Assembly (NCBI GenBank): GCA_947650875.1
Contig: CANSXE010000006.1
Span: 1 to 53,980, forward strand
Origin: an uncultured Bacillota bacterium
GTDB taxonomy: Bacteria > Bacillota > Clostridia > Oscillospirales > Oscillospiraceae
DNA: 53,980 bases
Reading direction: 5' to 3'
In this document: positions 1 through 6,653 of the stretch, in pieces
Layout: the number at the start of each line of letters is the position of its first letter
How positions within the stretch are numbered: the stretch's first letter is position 1
Program-made: the position numbers and the translations under genes
Notes under the pieces: model-generated
Told to the model about the DNA's origin: nothing
What the model saw: the letters and a program-made list of their open reading frames with translations, nothing else
Databases searched by the model: none

Positions 1-85
1 CGAAGCAGGCCGCCGCCGTCCGGGCAAAGCCCTCGTTGGCCGACCGGCTGGGGAATTCCAATGTGACCTGGTTCTCGATTTTCAT
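1..85 (-). CDS. spoIIAB: Anti-sigma F factor SpoIIAB (partial, N-terminus only)
   Basis: The first 28 codons of a minus-strand gene that runs off the left edge. The visible protein begins MKIENQVTLEFPSRSAN and continues with EGFARTAAACF, which matches the N-terminal strand and first helix of SpoIIAB kinases. SpoIIAB is a GHKL serine kinase that holds sigma F inactive in the predivisional cell and phosphorylates SpoIIAA; its ATP-binding motifs lie outside the window. The ATG at 85-83 follows a strong site, AGGAGGA, about 5 bases upstream. It lies downstream of spoIIAA on the same strand, as in the conserved spoIIA operon, but a palindromic repeat separates the two genes. The call rests on the N-terminus plus synteny. 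Confidence 0.85.
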   Translation of the reverse strand, partial: MKIENQVTLEFPSRSANEGFARTAAACF

Positions 86-101
86 ATGTATCCTCCTTTT
101 T

Positions 102-214
102 GCCTCCCTCTTAGAGGGAGGTGGCACGGCGAAGCCGTGACGGAGGGAGTTCGTTAATGGAATACTCCCTCAGTCACCGCCTGCGGCGGCGACAGCTCCC
201 TTAAGGAGGGAGCC
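102..214. repeat. Palindromic dispersed repeat, copy 1, inside the spoIIA operon
   Basis: A 113-bp element with near-inverted ends (GCCTCCCTC on the left, GAGGGAGCC on the right) and inner palindromes GGCACGGCGAAGCCGTG and CCGCCTGCGGCGG. A second copy with the same modules lies at 19733-19867. It begins five bases after the spoIIAA stop and ends just before the spoIIAB ribosome site, so it must be transcribed as operon spacer and would fold into a large branched hairpin. The size and absence of coding capacity suggest a MITE-like non-autonomous element. Confidence 0.8.
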
Positions 215-218
215 TTTT

Positions 219-524
219 TTACTCAAACCTGATAATCCGCTCCAGCCCGGCGGCCTTGAACACCTTCCCCGCCTGGGCCGGGGTGTTCACCACCCGCATG
301 GACCCCCGCACCTGTCCCATCCTCCGGTGGGCCCGGAGGAGCACGGCGATTCCGGAACTATCAGAAAACGTGAGCCCGCTCAGGTCCAGGGTCAACTCCC
401 TGGGCTGGGCCAGGTCGATGCGGCGGTCCAGCTCCTCCATCACCGCCTTGGCCTCGTGGTGGTCCAGCTCTCCCACCACCAGAGCGGTGAGCTGGCGCTT
501 GTCCTCTCTACAGGTTACTGGCAT
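219..524 (-). CDS. spoIIAA: Anti-anti-sigma factor SpoIIAA
   Basis: A 101-aa STAS-domain protein, the normal length for the family. SpoIIAA binds the SpoIIAB-ADP complex and releases sigma F after asymmetric division; SpoIIAB phosphorylates it. The diagnostic motif is SDSSGIAVLL at residues 54-63, where Ser57 aligns with the phosphorylated Ser58 of Bacillus subtilis SpoIIAA. The start MPVTCREDKRQL at 524 is chosen because AAGGAGAGG lies 6-8 bases upstream; a longer open frame extends to 1154 but overlaps the divergent regulator and lacks family similarity there. The stop codon abuts the palindromic repeat that separates it from spoIIAB. Confidence 0.93.
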   Translation of the reverse strand: MPVTCREDKRQLTALVVGELDHHEAKAVMEELDRRIDLAQPRELTLDLSGLTFSDSSGIAVLLRAHRRMGQVRGSMRVVNTPAQAGKVFKAAGLERIIRFE

Positions 525-617
525 ATTGGTTCCTCTCCTTCGGTGTATCCCATTATTTTCCAGTCCATTATAGGACAGGCCCCCTGTCGGATTTGCGGCC
601 TTTCCGCCGCAGCGGCG

Positions 618-651
618 AAAAAACGGACCGTCTCCACAAAGAGACAGTCCG
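618..651 (-). terminator. Rho-independent terminator upstream of spoIIAA
   Basis: On the minus strand, CGGACTGTCTC and GAGACGGTCCG form an 11-bp stem with one mismatch around a TTTGTG loop, followed by TTTTTT. It lies about 95 bp upstream of the spoIIAA start with no minus-strand gene before it. It may insulate spoIIA from transcripts reading back out of the divergent promoter, or act as a leader attenuator. Confidence 0.6.
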
Positions 652-672
652 CAAAATTTTTTGTCTGGCCTA

Positions 673-721
673 TTGACAAATGGAAAAAAAGCGTTATACT
701 GTGTATATGGTATATATACAC
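673..721 (+). promoter_or_regulatory. Promoter and GntR/YtrA-type operator of the ABC exporter operon
   Basis: TTGACA at 673-678 and TATACT at 695-700 with a 16-bp spacer. Directly downstream is a perfect inverted repeat, GTGTATAT (701-708) and ATATACAC (714-721), separated by five bases. GTGTA-type palindromes are typical YtrA-subfamily operators, and this one overlaps the predicted transcription start, so the product of the first gene (813-1193) probably represses its own operon. Confidence 0.8.
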
Positions 722-812
722 TAAATCCAACATGACAGGGAGGAGCCCTCCGGCGCGAGACCGTGCGCAGGCTTGCAGCCAGGACCGCCCCCGCTGTTGA
801 AAGGCAGGCTAA

Positions 813-1193
813 ATGGATATTATATTGAGTAACGCCAGCGGAAAGCCCATCTATGAGCAGATCACCGACCAGGTAAAGGAACAGATTATGGCCGGGACCC
901 TGAGAGCGGGGGACGCCCTGCCCTCCATGCGGCTGCTGGCCAAGGAGCTTCGCATCTCGGTAATCACCACCAAACGGGCCTATGAAGAGCTGGAGCGGGA
1001 CGGCTTTCTGGAGAACGTCCCGGGGAAGGGCTGCTTTGTGGCCCCCCAGAACCATGAGCTGCTGCGGGAGGCCCAGCTGCGGAAGGTAGAGGAAAAGCTG
1101 TCCCAGGCGGTGGAGGAGGCCCGGAAGGGAGCCATGCCCCTGGAGGACCTCCATGAGATGCTGGACATATTGTATAAAGGGGAAGAATTATGA
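813..1193 (+). CDS. GntR-family regulator, YtrA subfamily
   Basis: A 126-aa protein with an N-terminal winged helix-turn-helix at about residues 9-76 (KPIYEQITDQVKEQI, then LPSMRLLAKELRIS and the wing around GFLENVPGKGCFV) and only a short helical tail of about 50 residues. That tail, too short for a ligand-binding domain, defines the YtrA subfamily, whose members repress adjacent ABC transporter genes in response to cell-envelope antibiotics or related signals. The stop codon overlaps the start of the ATPase gene as ATGA, showing translational coupling. The palindrome at 701-721 is the expected operator. The inducing signal cannot be read from the sequence. Confidence 0.88.
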   Translation: MDIILSNASGKPIYEQITDQVKEQIMAGTLRAGDALPSMRLLAKELRISVITTKRAYEELERDGFLENVPGKGCFVAPQNHELLREAQLRKVEEKLSQAVEEARKGAMPLEDLHEMLDILYKGEEL

Positions 1194-2050
1194 CAAATTG
1201 TATTGAAATCAAGGGGTTATCCAAGTCCTATGGGGACTTTGCCCTGAAAAATATCAACCTGACCCTCCCCGGCGGCTCTATCCTGGGGCTGATCGGTGAG
1301 AATGGCGCGGGTAAGACCACAACCATCAAGTGCATCCTGAACCTTATCCGCCGGGATGCAGGGGAAATTTCCCTGCTGGGCTATGACAATGTCCGGGAGG
1401 AGCGGCTGGCCAAGCAGGACATTGGACTGGTGCTGGACGAGTGCTTCTTCCACGACACCCTCCGCCCCCTGGACGTGGGTAAGGTTCTGGCCCCGGCCTA
1501 CAAAAATTGGGACGGAGACCTGTTCCAGTCCTACCTGGACAAATTCGGCCTGCCGGAGAAGAAGCTCATCAAAGAGTTCTCCCGGGGGATGAAGATGAAG
1601 CTGTCCCTCTCCGCCGCCCTGGCCCACCGCCCCAAACTGCTCATCCTGGACGAGGCCACCGCCGGGCTGGACCCGGTGGTGCGGGACGAGATCCTGGACG
1701 AATTTTTAGGCTTCATCAGCGACGAGGACCACGCCATTTTGATGTCCAGCCACATCACCTCCGACCTGGAGAAGGTGGCCGACTACATCGCCTACATCCA
1801 CCGGGGGGAGGTGGTGCTCTCCGGCGCCAGGGACGCCATTCTGGACAGCTACGGCCGGGTGGGCTGCACCGCCGCCCAGCTGGAGACCATCGACCCTGGC
1901 GACGTACTGCGCACCCGGAAGGGGGCCTTCGGCTGTGAGGCCCTGGTGGCTAACCGGGCGGCCTTCGCCCGGAAATACCCTATGCTCCTGGTGGAGCGGA
2001 CCACTCTGGAGGACATCATGCTCTTTGTGGGGAAAGGAGAAGCAAAATGA
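1190..2050 (+). CDS. ABC transporter ATP-binding protein (YtrB/BcrA-like)
   Basis: A 286-aa ATPase. Walker A is GENGAGKTTTIK near residue 37, the degenerate signature is SRGMKMKLSL near 133, Walker B is LLILDEATAGLD near 152, and the H-loop region is MSSHIT. The degenerate signature and a C-terminal extension of about 75 residues are usual in YtrB/BcrA-type drug or lantibiotic exporters. It overlaps the regulator gene upstream and the permease gene downstream by four bases each, so the three proteins are made together. The substrate is unknown. Confidence 0.9.
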   Translation: MTNCIEIKGLSKSYGDFALKNINLTLPGGSILGLIGENGAGKTTTIKCILNLIRRDAGEISLLGYDNVREERLAKQDIGLVLDECFFHDTLRPLDVGKVLAPAYKNWDGDLFQSYLDKFGLPEKKLIKEFSRGMKMKLSLSAALAHRPKLLILDEATAGLDPVVRDEILDEFLGFISDEDHAILMSSHITSDLEKVADYIAYIHRGEVVLSGARDAILDSYGRVGCTAAQLETIDPGDVLRTRKGAFGCEALVANRAAFARKYPMLLVERTTLEDIMLFVGKGEAK

Positions 2051-2697
2051 TTGGACTGATTATGAAGGACATCCTTGTCATGCGCAAGCTGATGAAATCC
2101 TATCTGCTTCTTATCGTAATATATATCATCCTCGCCTATCTGGACTTCTTTGACTACAGCTTTATTATCACCTTTGTCCAGATAATTCTGGCTGTAATGC
2201 CCATCTCCGCCTTCGCCTACGATGAACTGGCCAAGTGGGACCGCTACGCCATGTCCCTCCCCCTGGGGCGGAGCAAGGTGGTGGGGGCCCGGTACCTCTT
2301 CGTGCTGGCACTGACCCTGTTCACCGTCGCCATGGGGCTGGCGGGCACCGCCCTGCTCTATCTGGCCCATCAGGTGGACCCTCTGGAGATGTTCGTCACT
2401 CTGATGGTGTCCACCGCCATCGGCCTGCTGCTCCCCACCATCCTCCTGCCCCTGAGCTACAAGCTGGGGGCGGAGCGGGCCCGGCCCTACCTCTACGCCA
2501 TTGTCTTCATCCCCGTCATTGCTTTCGTGCTGCTGGTCAAGGCGGAAATCATTGACTTCTCCGCCCTGAACCGCCTGAACGGTCTGTCTCCCACCGCCAT
2601 CCTCGGCGGGTCCACCCTGCTCCCCCTGGCCGGGCTGGCCGGACTGGCGGTCTCCTACCTCATCTCCTGCCGGGTGGCGGCGGGTAAGGAGTACTGA
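2047..2697 (+). CDS. ABC-2 type permease
   Basis: A 216-aa membrane protein with about six hydrophobic segments, starting near residues 15-35 (YLLLIVIYIILAYLDFFDY) and ending with LAGLAGLAVSYLISC. The size and the conserved stretch around FAYDELAKWDRYAMSLP place it with the small ABC-2 permeases that pair with YtrB/BcrA-like ATPases. The ATG overlaps the ATPase stop (ATGA). It most likely forms a homodimeric exporter core with the 1190-2050 product in the cytoplasmic membrane. Confidence 0.85.
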   Translation: MIGLIMKDILVMRKLMKSYLLLIVIYIILAYLDFFDYSFIITFVQIILAVMPISAFAYDELAKWDRYAMSLPLGRSKVVGARYLFVLALTLFTVAMGLAGTALLYLAHQVDPLEMFVTLMVSTAIGLLLPTILLPLSYKLGAERARPYLYAIVFIPVIAFVLLVKAEIIDFSALNRLNGLSPTAILGGSTLLPLAGLAGLAVSYLISCRVAAGKEY

Positions 2698-2698
2698 T

Positions 2699-2872
2699 AT
2701 GAGGACGGCCGTCCTCCTCCTCTGGGCCAGCTGCCTGTACAGTCTCGCCCGGGCTGTTCTCTGTCTCATCTGGGCGGCCAGCCCCCTGCGGCGGACGCTG
2801 ACGCTGGCTGTTCTGTTTCTGGCCCTTACCTGCTGCCGCAGCCCGGAAGAAATGAGGAAAAACCACCAATAA
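2699..2872 (+). CDS. Small hydrophobic protein (57 aa), last gene of the exporter operon
   Basis: A 57-codon frame, MRTAVLLLWASCLYSL to EEMRKNHQ, beginning one base after the permease stop. AAGGAG lies about 7 bases before the ATG, inside the end of the permease gene, a normal arrangement for a coupled gene. It has two hydrophobic stretches (about residues 3-27 and 33-46) and a charged C-terminus, so a small membrane protein is likely. No family is recognised. Operon position suggests an accessory to the exporter; this is inference. Confidence 0.55.
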   Translation: MRTAVLLLWASCLYSLARAVLCLIWAASPLRRTLTLAVLFLALTCCRSPEEMRKNHQ

Positions 2873-2933
2873 ACCTCTTGCGTTTCACCCCTGTGTTGTG
2901 GTAAAATAACAACAGCAAAGGAGTGTGACCGCT

Positions 2934-3080
2934 ATGCGTCTGAAGGATATGACCACAAAGGAAGCCATCCGCCAGCTTCAGGACATGAAGCAGTACTGCA
3001 CCGCCAAATCCATCCCCGCCCTGGACTACGCCATCAAGGCGCTGAAGGAAAAGGCGGCCGCCGAAGAAGCAGCAACATAA
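2934..3080 (+). CDS. Small conserved-looking protein (48 aa)
   Basis: A 48-codon frame, MRLKDMTTKEAIRQLQDMKQ to KAAAEEAAT, strongly helical and charged. AAAGGAG lies 10 bases upstream. A possible promoter, TTGCGT (2878-2883) and TAAAAT (2902-2907) with an 18-bp spacer, suggests separate expression, and a hairpin terminator follows at once. Its codon use fits the neighbours. No function is recognised. Confidence 0.5.
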   Translation: MRLKDMTTKEAIRQLQDMKQYCTAKSIPALDYAIKALKEKAAAEEAAT

Positions 3081-3085
3081 CGTCA

Positions 3086-3112
3086 AAGACCCCCGGCTCA
3101 GCCGGGGGTCTT
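3086..3112. terminator. Hairpin terminator between convergent genes
   Basis: Perfect 12-bp arms, AAGACCCCCGGC (3086-3097) and GCCGGGGGTCTT (3101-3112), with loop TCA. The loop is also the stop codon of the minus-strand nudix gene, so the hairpin serves the convergent ends of both transcripts. The T-runs on either side are short. Confidence 0.65.
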
Positions 3113-3724
3113 GCATATCCGTACCAGATTTCGGGTGATCCGCCCGGTAAGGCCCCAGATGGCCCGCCCCTGCCAGGGGTAGACGGGGACATTTTCCATC
3201 CCGTGCTGCCATTTGTAGTCCCGGGGGATGCCGATGACCTCATAGGGGAAATTCTCTGCCGGGGTGGGGATCAGCTCGTACTCATATTCAATGGGGGCGG
3301 TCTCCAGCAGGTGGGGCAGGGGGACGAAAAAGACCTCGTCCACCTCCGCCGGGCTGGGGACCATCCGGTCCAGCGCCCAGCTGTCCACCAGCCCCAGCAC
3401 GGGCTGCATCAGGAAGTTGGCCCGGTGGGCGATGAAGTCCAGCCGGCCCAGCAGCCTGATCTGCTCCCGGGGGATGGCCAGCTCCTCCCAGGTCTCCCGC
3501 AGGGCGCACTCCTCCGGGGACTCGCTCCCCTCCATCAGCCCCCCGGGGAAGCAGACCTCCCCCGGCTGGCGGCGCAAGGTGGATGCCCGCACCTCGTAGA
3601 GCAGGCAGAGCTCCCCCTCCTTCTCCACCAGGGGCACCAGCACCGCGTAGGCCCGGCGGGCGTCCATCAGGCCTGGGGTACGGGTTTTAAGGGTGTGCTC
3701 CAGGGCGGTCAGGTCAATTCCCAT
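3098..3724 (-). CDS. NUDIX hydrolase (CoA pyrophosphatase type)
   Basis: A 208-aa protein. The Nudix box runs GGLMEGSESPEECALRETW followed by EEL; it carries the G-x5-E and R-E-x-x-E-E metal-binding residues, with Ala in place of the usual late Gly. The region around LRRQPGEVCFPGG resembles the CoA-pyrophosphatase subgroup (UPF0035-like), which cleaves CoA and related nucleotides. The start at 3724 overlaps the argS stop (TAATG), so it is co-translated with argS; a longer frame extends into argS but is not coding. Substrate assignment is family-based only. Confidence 0.85.
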   Translation of the reverse strand: MGIDLTALEHTLKTRTPGLMDARRAYAVLVPLVEKEGELCLLYEVRASTLRRQPGEVCFPGGLMEGSESPEECALRETWEELAIPREQIRLLGRLDFIAHRANFLMQPVLGLVDSWALDRMVPSPAEVDEVFFVPLPHLLETAPIEYEYELIPTPAENFPYEVIGIPRDYKWQHGMENVPVYPWQGRAIWGLTGRITRNLVRICKTPG

Positions 3725-5472
3725 TACATCTTCTCCGGCGCGGTGACCCCCAGCAGGTTCAGTCCGTTGGCCAGGACGGCCCGGGCGGCGTCGGCCAGCT
3801 TGAGCCGGGCGGCCTGGAGACAGGGGTCGTCCACCATACAGCGGCAGGCGTTGTAGAAGCGGTGGAAGTCTCCGGCCAGGGCGGTGAGATAGCGGTTGAT
3901 GCGGCTGGGGTCGTAGTCCCGGGCGGCGAGATGGAGCTCCTCCGGGTACTGGGCCAGGGATTTCACCAGGGCCAGCTCCTCGGGCTGGGTGAGGACGCCG
4001 GCATCCACCTCCTCCGCGGGGCACACCGCCGCGCCGCTCTCCGCCATACGGGCCAGGAGGGAGCAGATGCGGGCGTGGGCGTATTGGACATAATACACCG
4101 GGTTTTCGCTGTCCTGACGGACGGCCAGGTCCAGGTCGAAGTCCAGGGGGCTGGAGGAGGCCCGGTTGTTGAAATAGTACCGGGCGGCGTCCACGGAGAT
4201 CTCGTCCAGCAGGTCGTGGAGGGCGATGGCCTTGCCCGTCCGCTTGGACATGCGCACCGGCTTGCCGTCCTGGAGGAGATTCACCAGCTGCATGAGCACA
4301 ATCACTAAGCGGTGGGAGCCGTCCAGGCCCAGGCCGTCCAGCGCCGCCTGGAGCCGGGCCACATGGCCGTGGTGGTCGGCCCCCCAGATGTTGATAGCCA
4401 GGTCGAACTTCCGCTCCTCCAGCTTGTTCCGGTGGTAGGCGATGTCAGCGGCGAAGTAGGTGTAAAAGCCGTTGGCCCGGCGCAGGACGTCGTCCTTCAG
4501 ATCCAACTTGTCCACTTGCTCCTGGGTCTTGCCCTCAGCCATGTATTTTTTCTTCAAAAGCTCGGTGGTGTTCAGCCACAGGGCCCCGTCCTTCTCATAG
4601 GTCCAGCCCTTGTCGGTGAGCAGCTGCACCGTGTCGGCCACAAAGCCCCGGTCGTGGAGCCAGGACTCCATATACCACTGGTCATACTCGATGCCGTACT
4701 TTTTCAAATCCTCTTTCATCTTGGGGATGTTGCGCTCCAGGCCGAACTGGGCCATCTGGAAGAGGGCGTCCTCCTCTGGCTCGTTGATAAAGTCGCCGCC
4801 GCACTCCTCATAGAGAGCCTGGGCCAGCTCCCTGATGTCCTCCCCCTGGTAGCCGTCCTCGGGGAAGGGGAGGGTATTGTCCTTCCAGACAATCTGCTGG
4901 TAGCGGGCGTAGATAGACCGGGCAAACTTGTTGATCTGGTTGCCCGCGTCGTTGACGTAGAACTCCTTCCACACGTTCCAGCCGTCCCGGGCCAGGACGT
5001 TGGCCAGGGTGTCCCCCAGCACGCCGCCCCGGGCGTTGCCCATGTGCATGGGGCCGGTGGGGTTGGCGGAGACAAACTCCACCATCACCTTTTTCCCAGC
5101 GCCTTCGGCGCCGGAGCCGTAAACGGCCCCCTCGGTCTCTATAGTGGAAAGGACCTCCCTATACCACTTGGGCCCCAAGGTGAAGTTGAGAAAGCCGGGG
5201 CCGGCAATCTCCACCTTGTTGAAGTAGCTGCCCTCCAGCGCCAGGTGGTCCACGATGACCTGAGCAATCTGCCGGGGGGCCATATGCAGCGCCTTGGCCC
5301 CCGCCATGGCGAAGGAGGAGGCATAGTCCCCGTGGGCGGTGTCCTTGGGAATTTCGATGGTGGCCTTTACCGCCGCCCCGGCGGGCAGGACCCCAGCGGC
5401 GGCGGCCTTCTCATAGGCCGCCTGGGTCAGAGCAGCCACCTGGTCTTTGGCGGCCTGGATCATGTTTGTCAT
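3724..5472 (-). CDS. argS: Arginyl-tRNA synthetase
   Basis: A 582-aa class I aminoacyl-tRNA synthetase that charges tRNA-Arg. The HIGH-type signature is seen as PTGPMHMGNARGG, the KMSKS-type loop as VRMSKRTGKAI, and the C-terminal anticodon-binding helical domain ends with ANGLNLLGVTAPEKM. An N-terminal additional domain of about 110 residues typical of ArgS precedes the catalytic core. The start MTNMIQAAKDQ at 5472 is preferred because AAAGGGG lies about 7 bases upstream; a longer frame starts 12 codons earlier without a good ribosome site. It lies between a DUF1934 gene and the nudix gene, an arrangement echoing the ywiB-argS pair of Bacillus. Confidence 0.96.
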   Translation of the reverse strand: MTNMIQAAKDQVAALTQAAYEKAAAAGVLPAGAAVKATIEIPKDTAHGDYASSFAMAGAKALHMAPRQIAQVIVDHLALEGSYFNKVEIAGPGFLNFTLGPKWYREVLSTIETEGAVYGSGAEGAGKKVMVEFVSANPTGPMHMGNARGGVLGDTLANVLARDGWNVWKEFYVNDAGNQINKFARSIYARYQQIVWKDNTLPFPEDGYQGEDIRELAQALYEECGGDFINEPEEDALFQMAQFGLERNIPKMKEDLKKYGIEYDQWYMESWLHDRGFVADTVQLLTDKGWTYEKDGALWLNTTELLKKKYMAEGKTQEQVDKLDLKDDVLRRANGFYTYFAADIAYHRNKLEERKFDLAINIWGADHHGHVARLQAALDGLGLDGSHRLVIVLMQLVNLLQDGKPVRMSKRTGKAIALHDLLDEISVDAARYYFNNRASSSPLDFDLDLAVRQDSENPVYYVQYAHARICSLLARMAESGAAVCPAEEVDAGVLTQPEELALVKSLAQYPEELHLAARDYDPSRINRYLTALAGDFHRFYNACRCMVDDPCLQAARLKLADAARAVLANGLNLLGVTAPEKM

Positions 5473-5519
5473 GTTATATCCCCTTTTCTCTGTTGTAAAG
5501 TAGGGCAAGGGCTCTGCCG

Positions 5520-5969
5520 TTACTGCTTCAAGCTCCCCAGGCCCTCCTCCGACTCCCGCACACTGATCCGGAAGACGTTGCGGCCTGCCAGGGCGTGGTC
5601 CACTTCTACCGAGTAGTCCACCTCAATATCGCCCCCCTGGTCGGTGAGCTGGGCCAGCAGATGACGGGTATTCACCCCGATGGTCATTGCGCCATATGGT
5701 GTATTATACATGGAGAAGTGGCGCCGCCCCTCCTGAAAGACCAGCTGGGAGTTGAACTCCCCCACCCGCATCAGGGTAACCTGTTCCCTGTCCACCTGGA
5801 TGGTGGTGAGGGTGCCCTCCAGCCCGGTGAGCTCACTCTCCTGATAGGACAGGGTGTAGCTCTCCCCGTCCCGGGCCAGGCGGCCCTCGGTGACCAGCTC
5901 AATCACATCCGGGAGGGCGCCTTCGTATTTCTGCATTCCTCTGATCGAGATAATGACTTCCTTTTCCAT
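5520..5969 (-). CDS. DUF1934 (YwiB-like) beta-barrel protein
   Basis: A 149-aa protein beginning MEKEVIISIRGMQKYEG. The pattern IRGMQ, then a long run of beta strands ending YSVEVDHALAGRNVFRISV, is that of the DUF1934/YwiB family, lipocalin-like small barrels of unknown function that sit beside argS in many Firmicutes. The start at 5969 has GGAGG five bases upstream; the frame extends 11 codons further without support. It is first in the ywiB-argS-nudix operon, with the promoter at 6041-6069. Confidence 0.85.
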   Translation of the reverse strand: MEKEVIISIRGMQKYEGALPDVIELVTEGRLARDGESYTLSYQESELTGLEGTLTTIQVDREQVTLMRVGEFNSQLVFQEGRRHFSMYNTPYGAMTIGVNTRHLLAQLTDQGGDIEVDYSVEVDHALAGRNVFRISVRESEEGLGSLKQ

Positions 5970-6006
5970 AGGGCCTCCATTGCTTGGAAAGATTTCGTTC
6001 AACAGG

Positions 6007-6069
6007 CAAAAATCCCCCGGGATTTTTGTCAGTCTGAGGTATTATACACAGTTTGGGGCGCTATGTAAA
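6007..6069 (-). promoter_or_regulatory. Promoter and leader hairpin of the ywiB-argS operon
   Basis: On the minus strand, TTTACA (6069-6064) and TATAAT (6046-6041) have a 17-bp spacer. The leader then contains a perfect inverted repeat, CAAAAATCCC and GGGATTTTTG (6007-6028), before the gene starts at 5969. It could act as an attenuator or stabilise the 5' end; no T-box consensus is visible. Confidence 0.7.
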
Positions 6070-6132
6070 GTATCTAGTTTATTGTATGTCATTTTACCTG
6101 AAAAAACAAGTGAAATTGCCGTGTTTCTCCAT

Positions 6133-6160
6133 TTGACAAATTGAAAATGGAGGCTATAAT
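6133..6160 (+). promoter_or_regulatory. Near-consensus sigma A promoter
   Basis: TTGACA at 6133-6138 and TATAAT at 6155-6160 with a 16-bp spacer, in AT-rich DNA just upstream of the gene at 6202. Confidence 0.8.
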
Positions 6161-6201
6161 GCTATATGAATAGCTTTTTGTCCGGAGAGGAGGGACCCTC
6201 C

Positions 6202-6615
6202 ATGAATTTGGAGCTGAGCAAAAAGCAGTTTCGGCGGCTGCTGGACCTGGTGTATATCGGAAACTGGATTTTAAATTCCACCCGGGGGGACCAGCGCTTT
6301 ACTGATTACGACGAGGTGGAAAGTCTTCTGTTCAGCCGGGCCGCCCTGGACGGCATGCCTCAGCTGGCCGAGCTGTATCAGGGGGAGGTAATTCCTTCCC
6401 GGGCCTTTGTGGAGGGCGGTATCCACGAGGCCATTGTGGAGTATGAGAACAACGTGTTTTTTGAGATTCTGGCCGAGGACCTGGCCCGTCGTGACATGGA
6501 CGACGCCCCCATCGACGAGACCAATTACGCCGAGCTCACCAGCCGCATCGACGCCTACATCGCCGAGTTTGAGGAACATGGAACGGACAACATTTTGGTG
6601 GACATTGAGGACTAA
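6202..6615 (+). CDS. Conserved-looking acidic protein of unknown function
   Basis: A 137-aa soluble, acidic, mostly helical protein starting MNLELSKKQFRRLLDLVYIG. No signal peptide or membrane segment is visible, and the C-terminus ends in the acidic tail NILVDIED. The start at 6202 follows GAGGAGGGA by 8 bases; an in-frame ATG 12 codons upstream has no ribosome site. It is monocistronic, with a strong promoter in front and a strong terminator behind, which suggests steady expression. I do not recognise the family. Confidence 0.75.
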   Translation: MNLELSKKQFRRLLDLVYIGNWILNSTRGDQRFTDYDEVESLLFSRAALDGMPQLAELYQGEVIPSRAFVEGGIHEAIVEYENNVFFEILAEDLARRDMDDAPIDETNYAELTSRIDAYIAEFEEHGTDNILVDIED

Positions 6616-6653
6616 AAATTCCCCGCCGGCGGCGGGGAATTTTTATTTTTTTC
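6615..6653. terminator. Bidirectional terminator
   Basis: ATTCCCCGCC and GGCGGGGAAT stem followed by TTTTTATTTTTTT on the plus strand and by TTTTT on the minus strand. It ends the 6202-6615 gene and the long minus-strand operon whose last stop is at 6643. Nearly the same stem is used at 21345-21377. Confidence 0.85.

Noticed and set aside
102-214. T-box antiterminator-like GGTGGCACGGCG
   Set aside because: Part of a dispersed palindromic repeat with a second copy in an unrelated place; no specifier stem.
219-1154. A 311-codon minus-strand reading including SpoIIAA
   Set aside because: Only the last 101 codons match SpoIIAA and have a ribosome site; the rest is antisense to the GntR gene.
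4312-5616. A 434-codon plus-strand frame opposite argS
   Set aside because: Antisense shadow; argS motifs on the minus strand are unambiguous.
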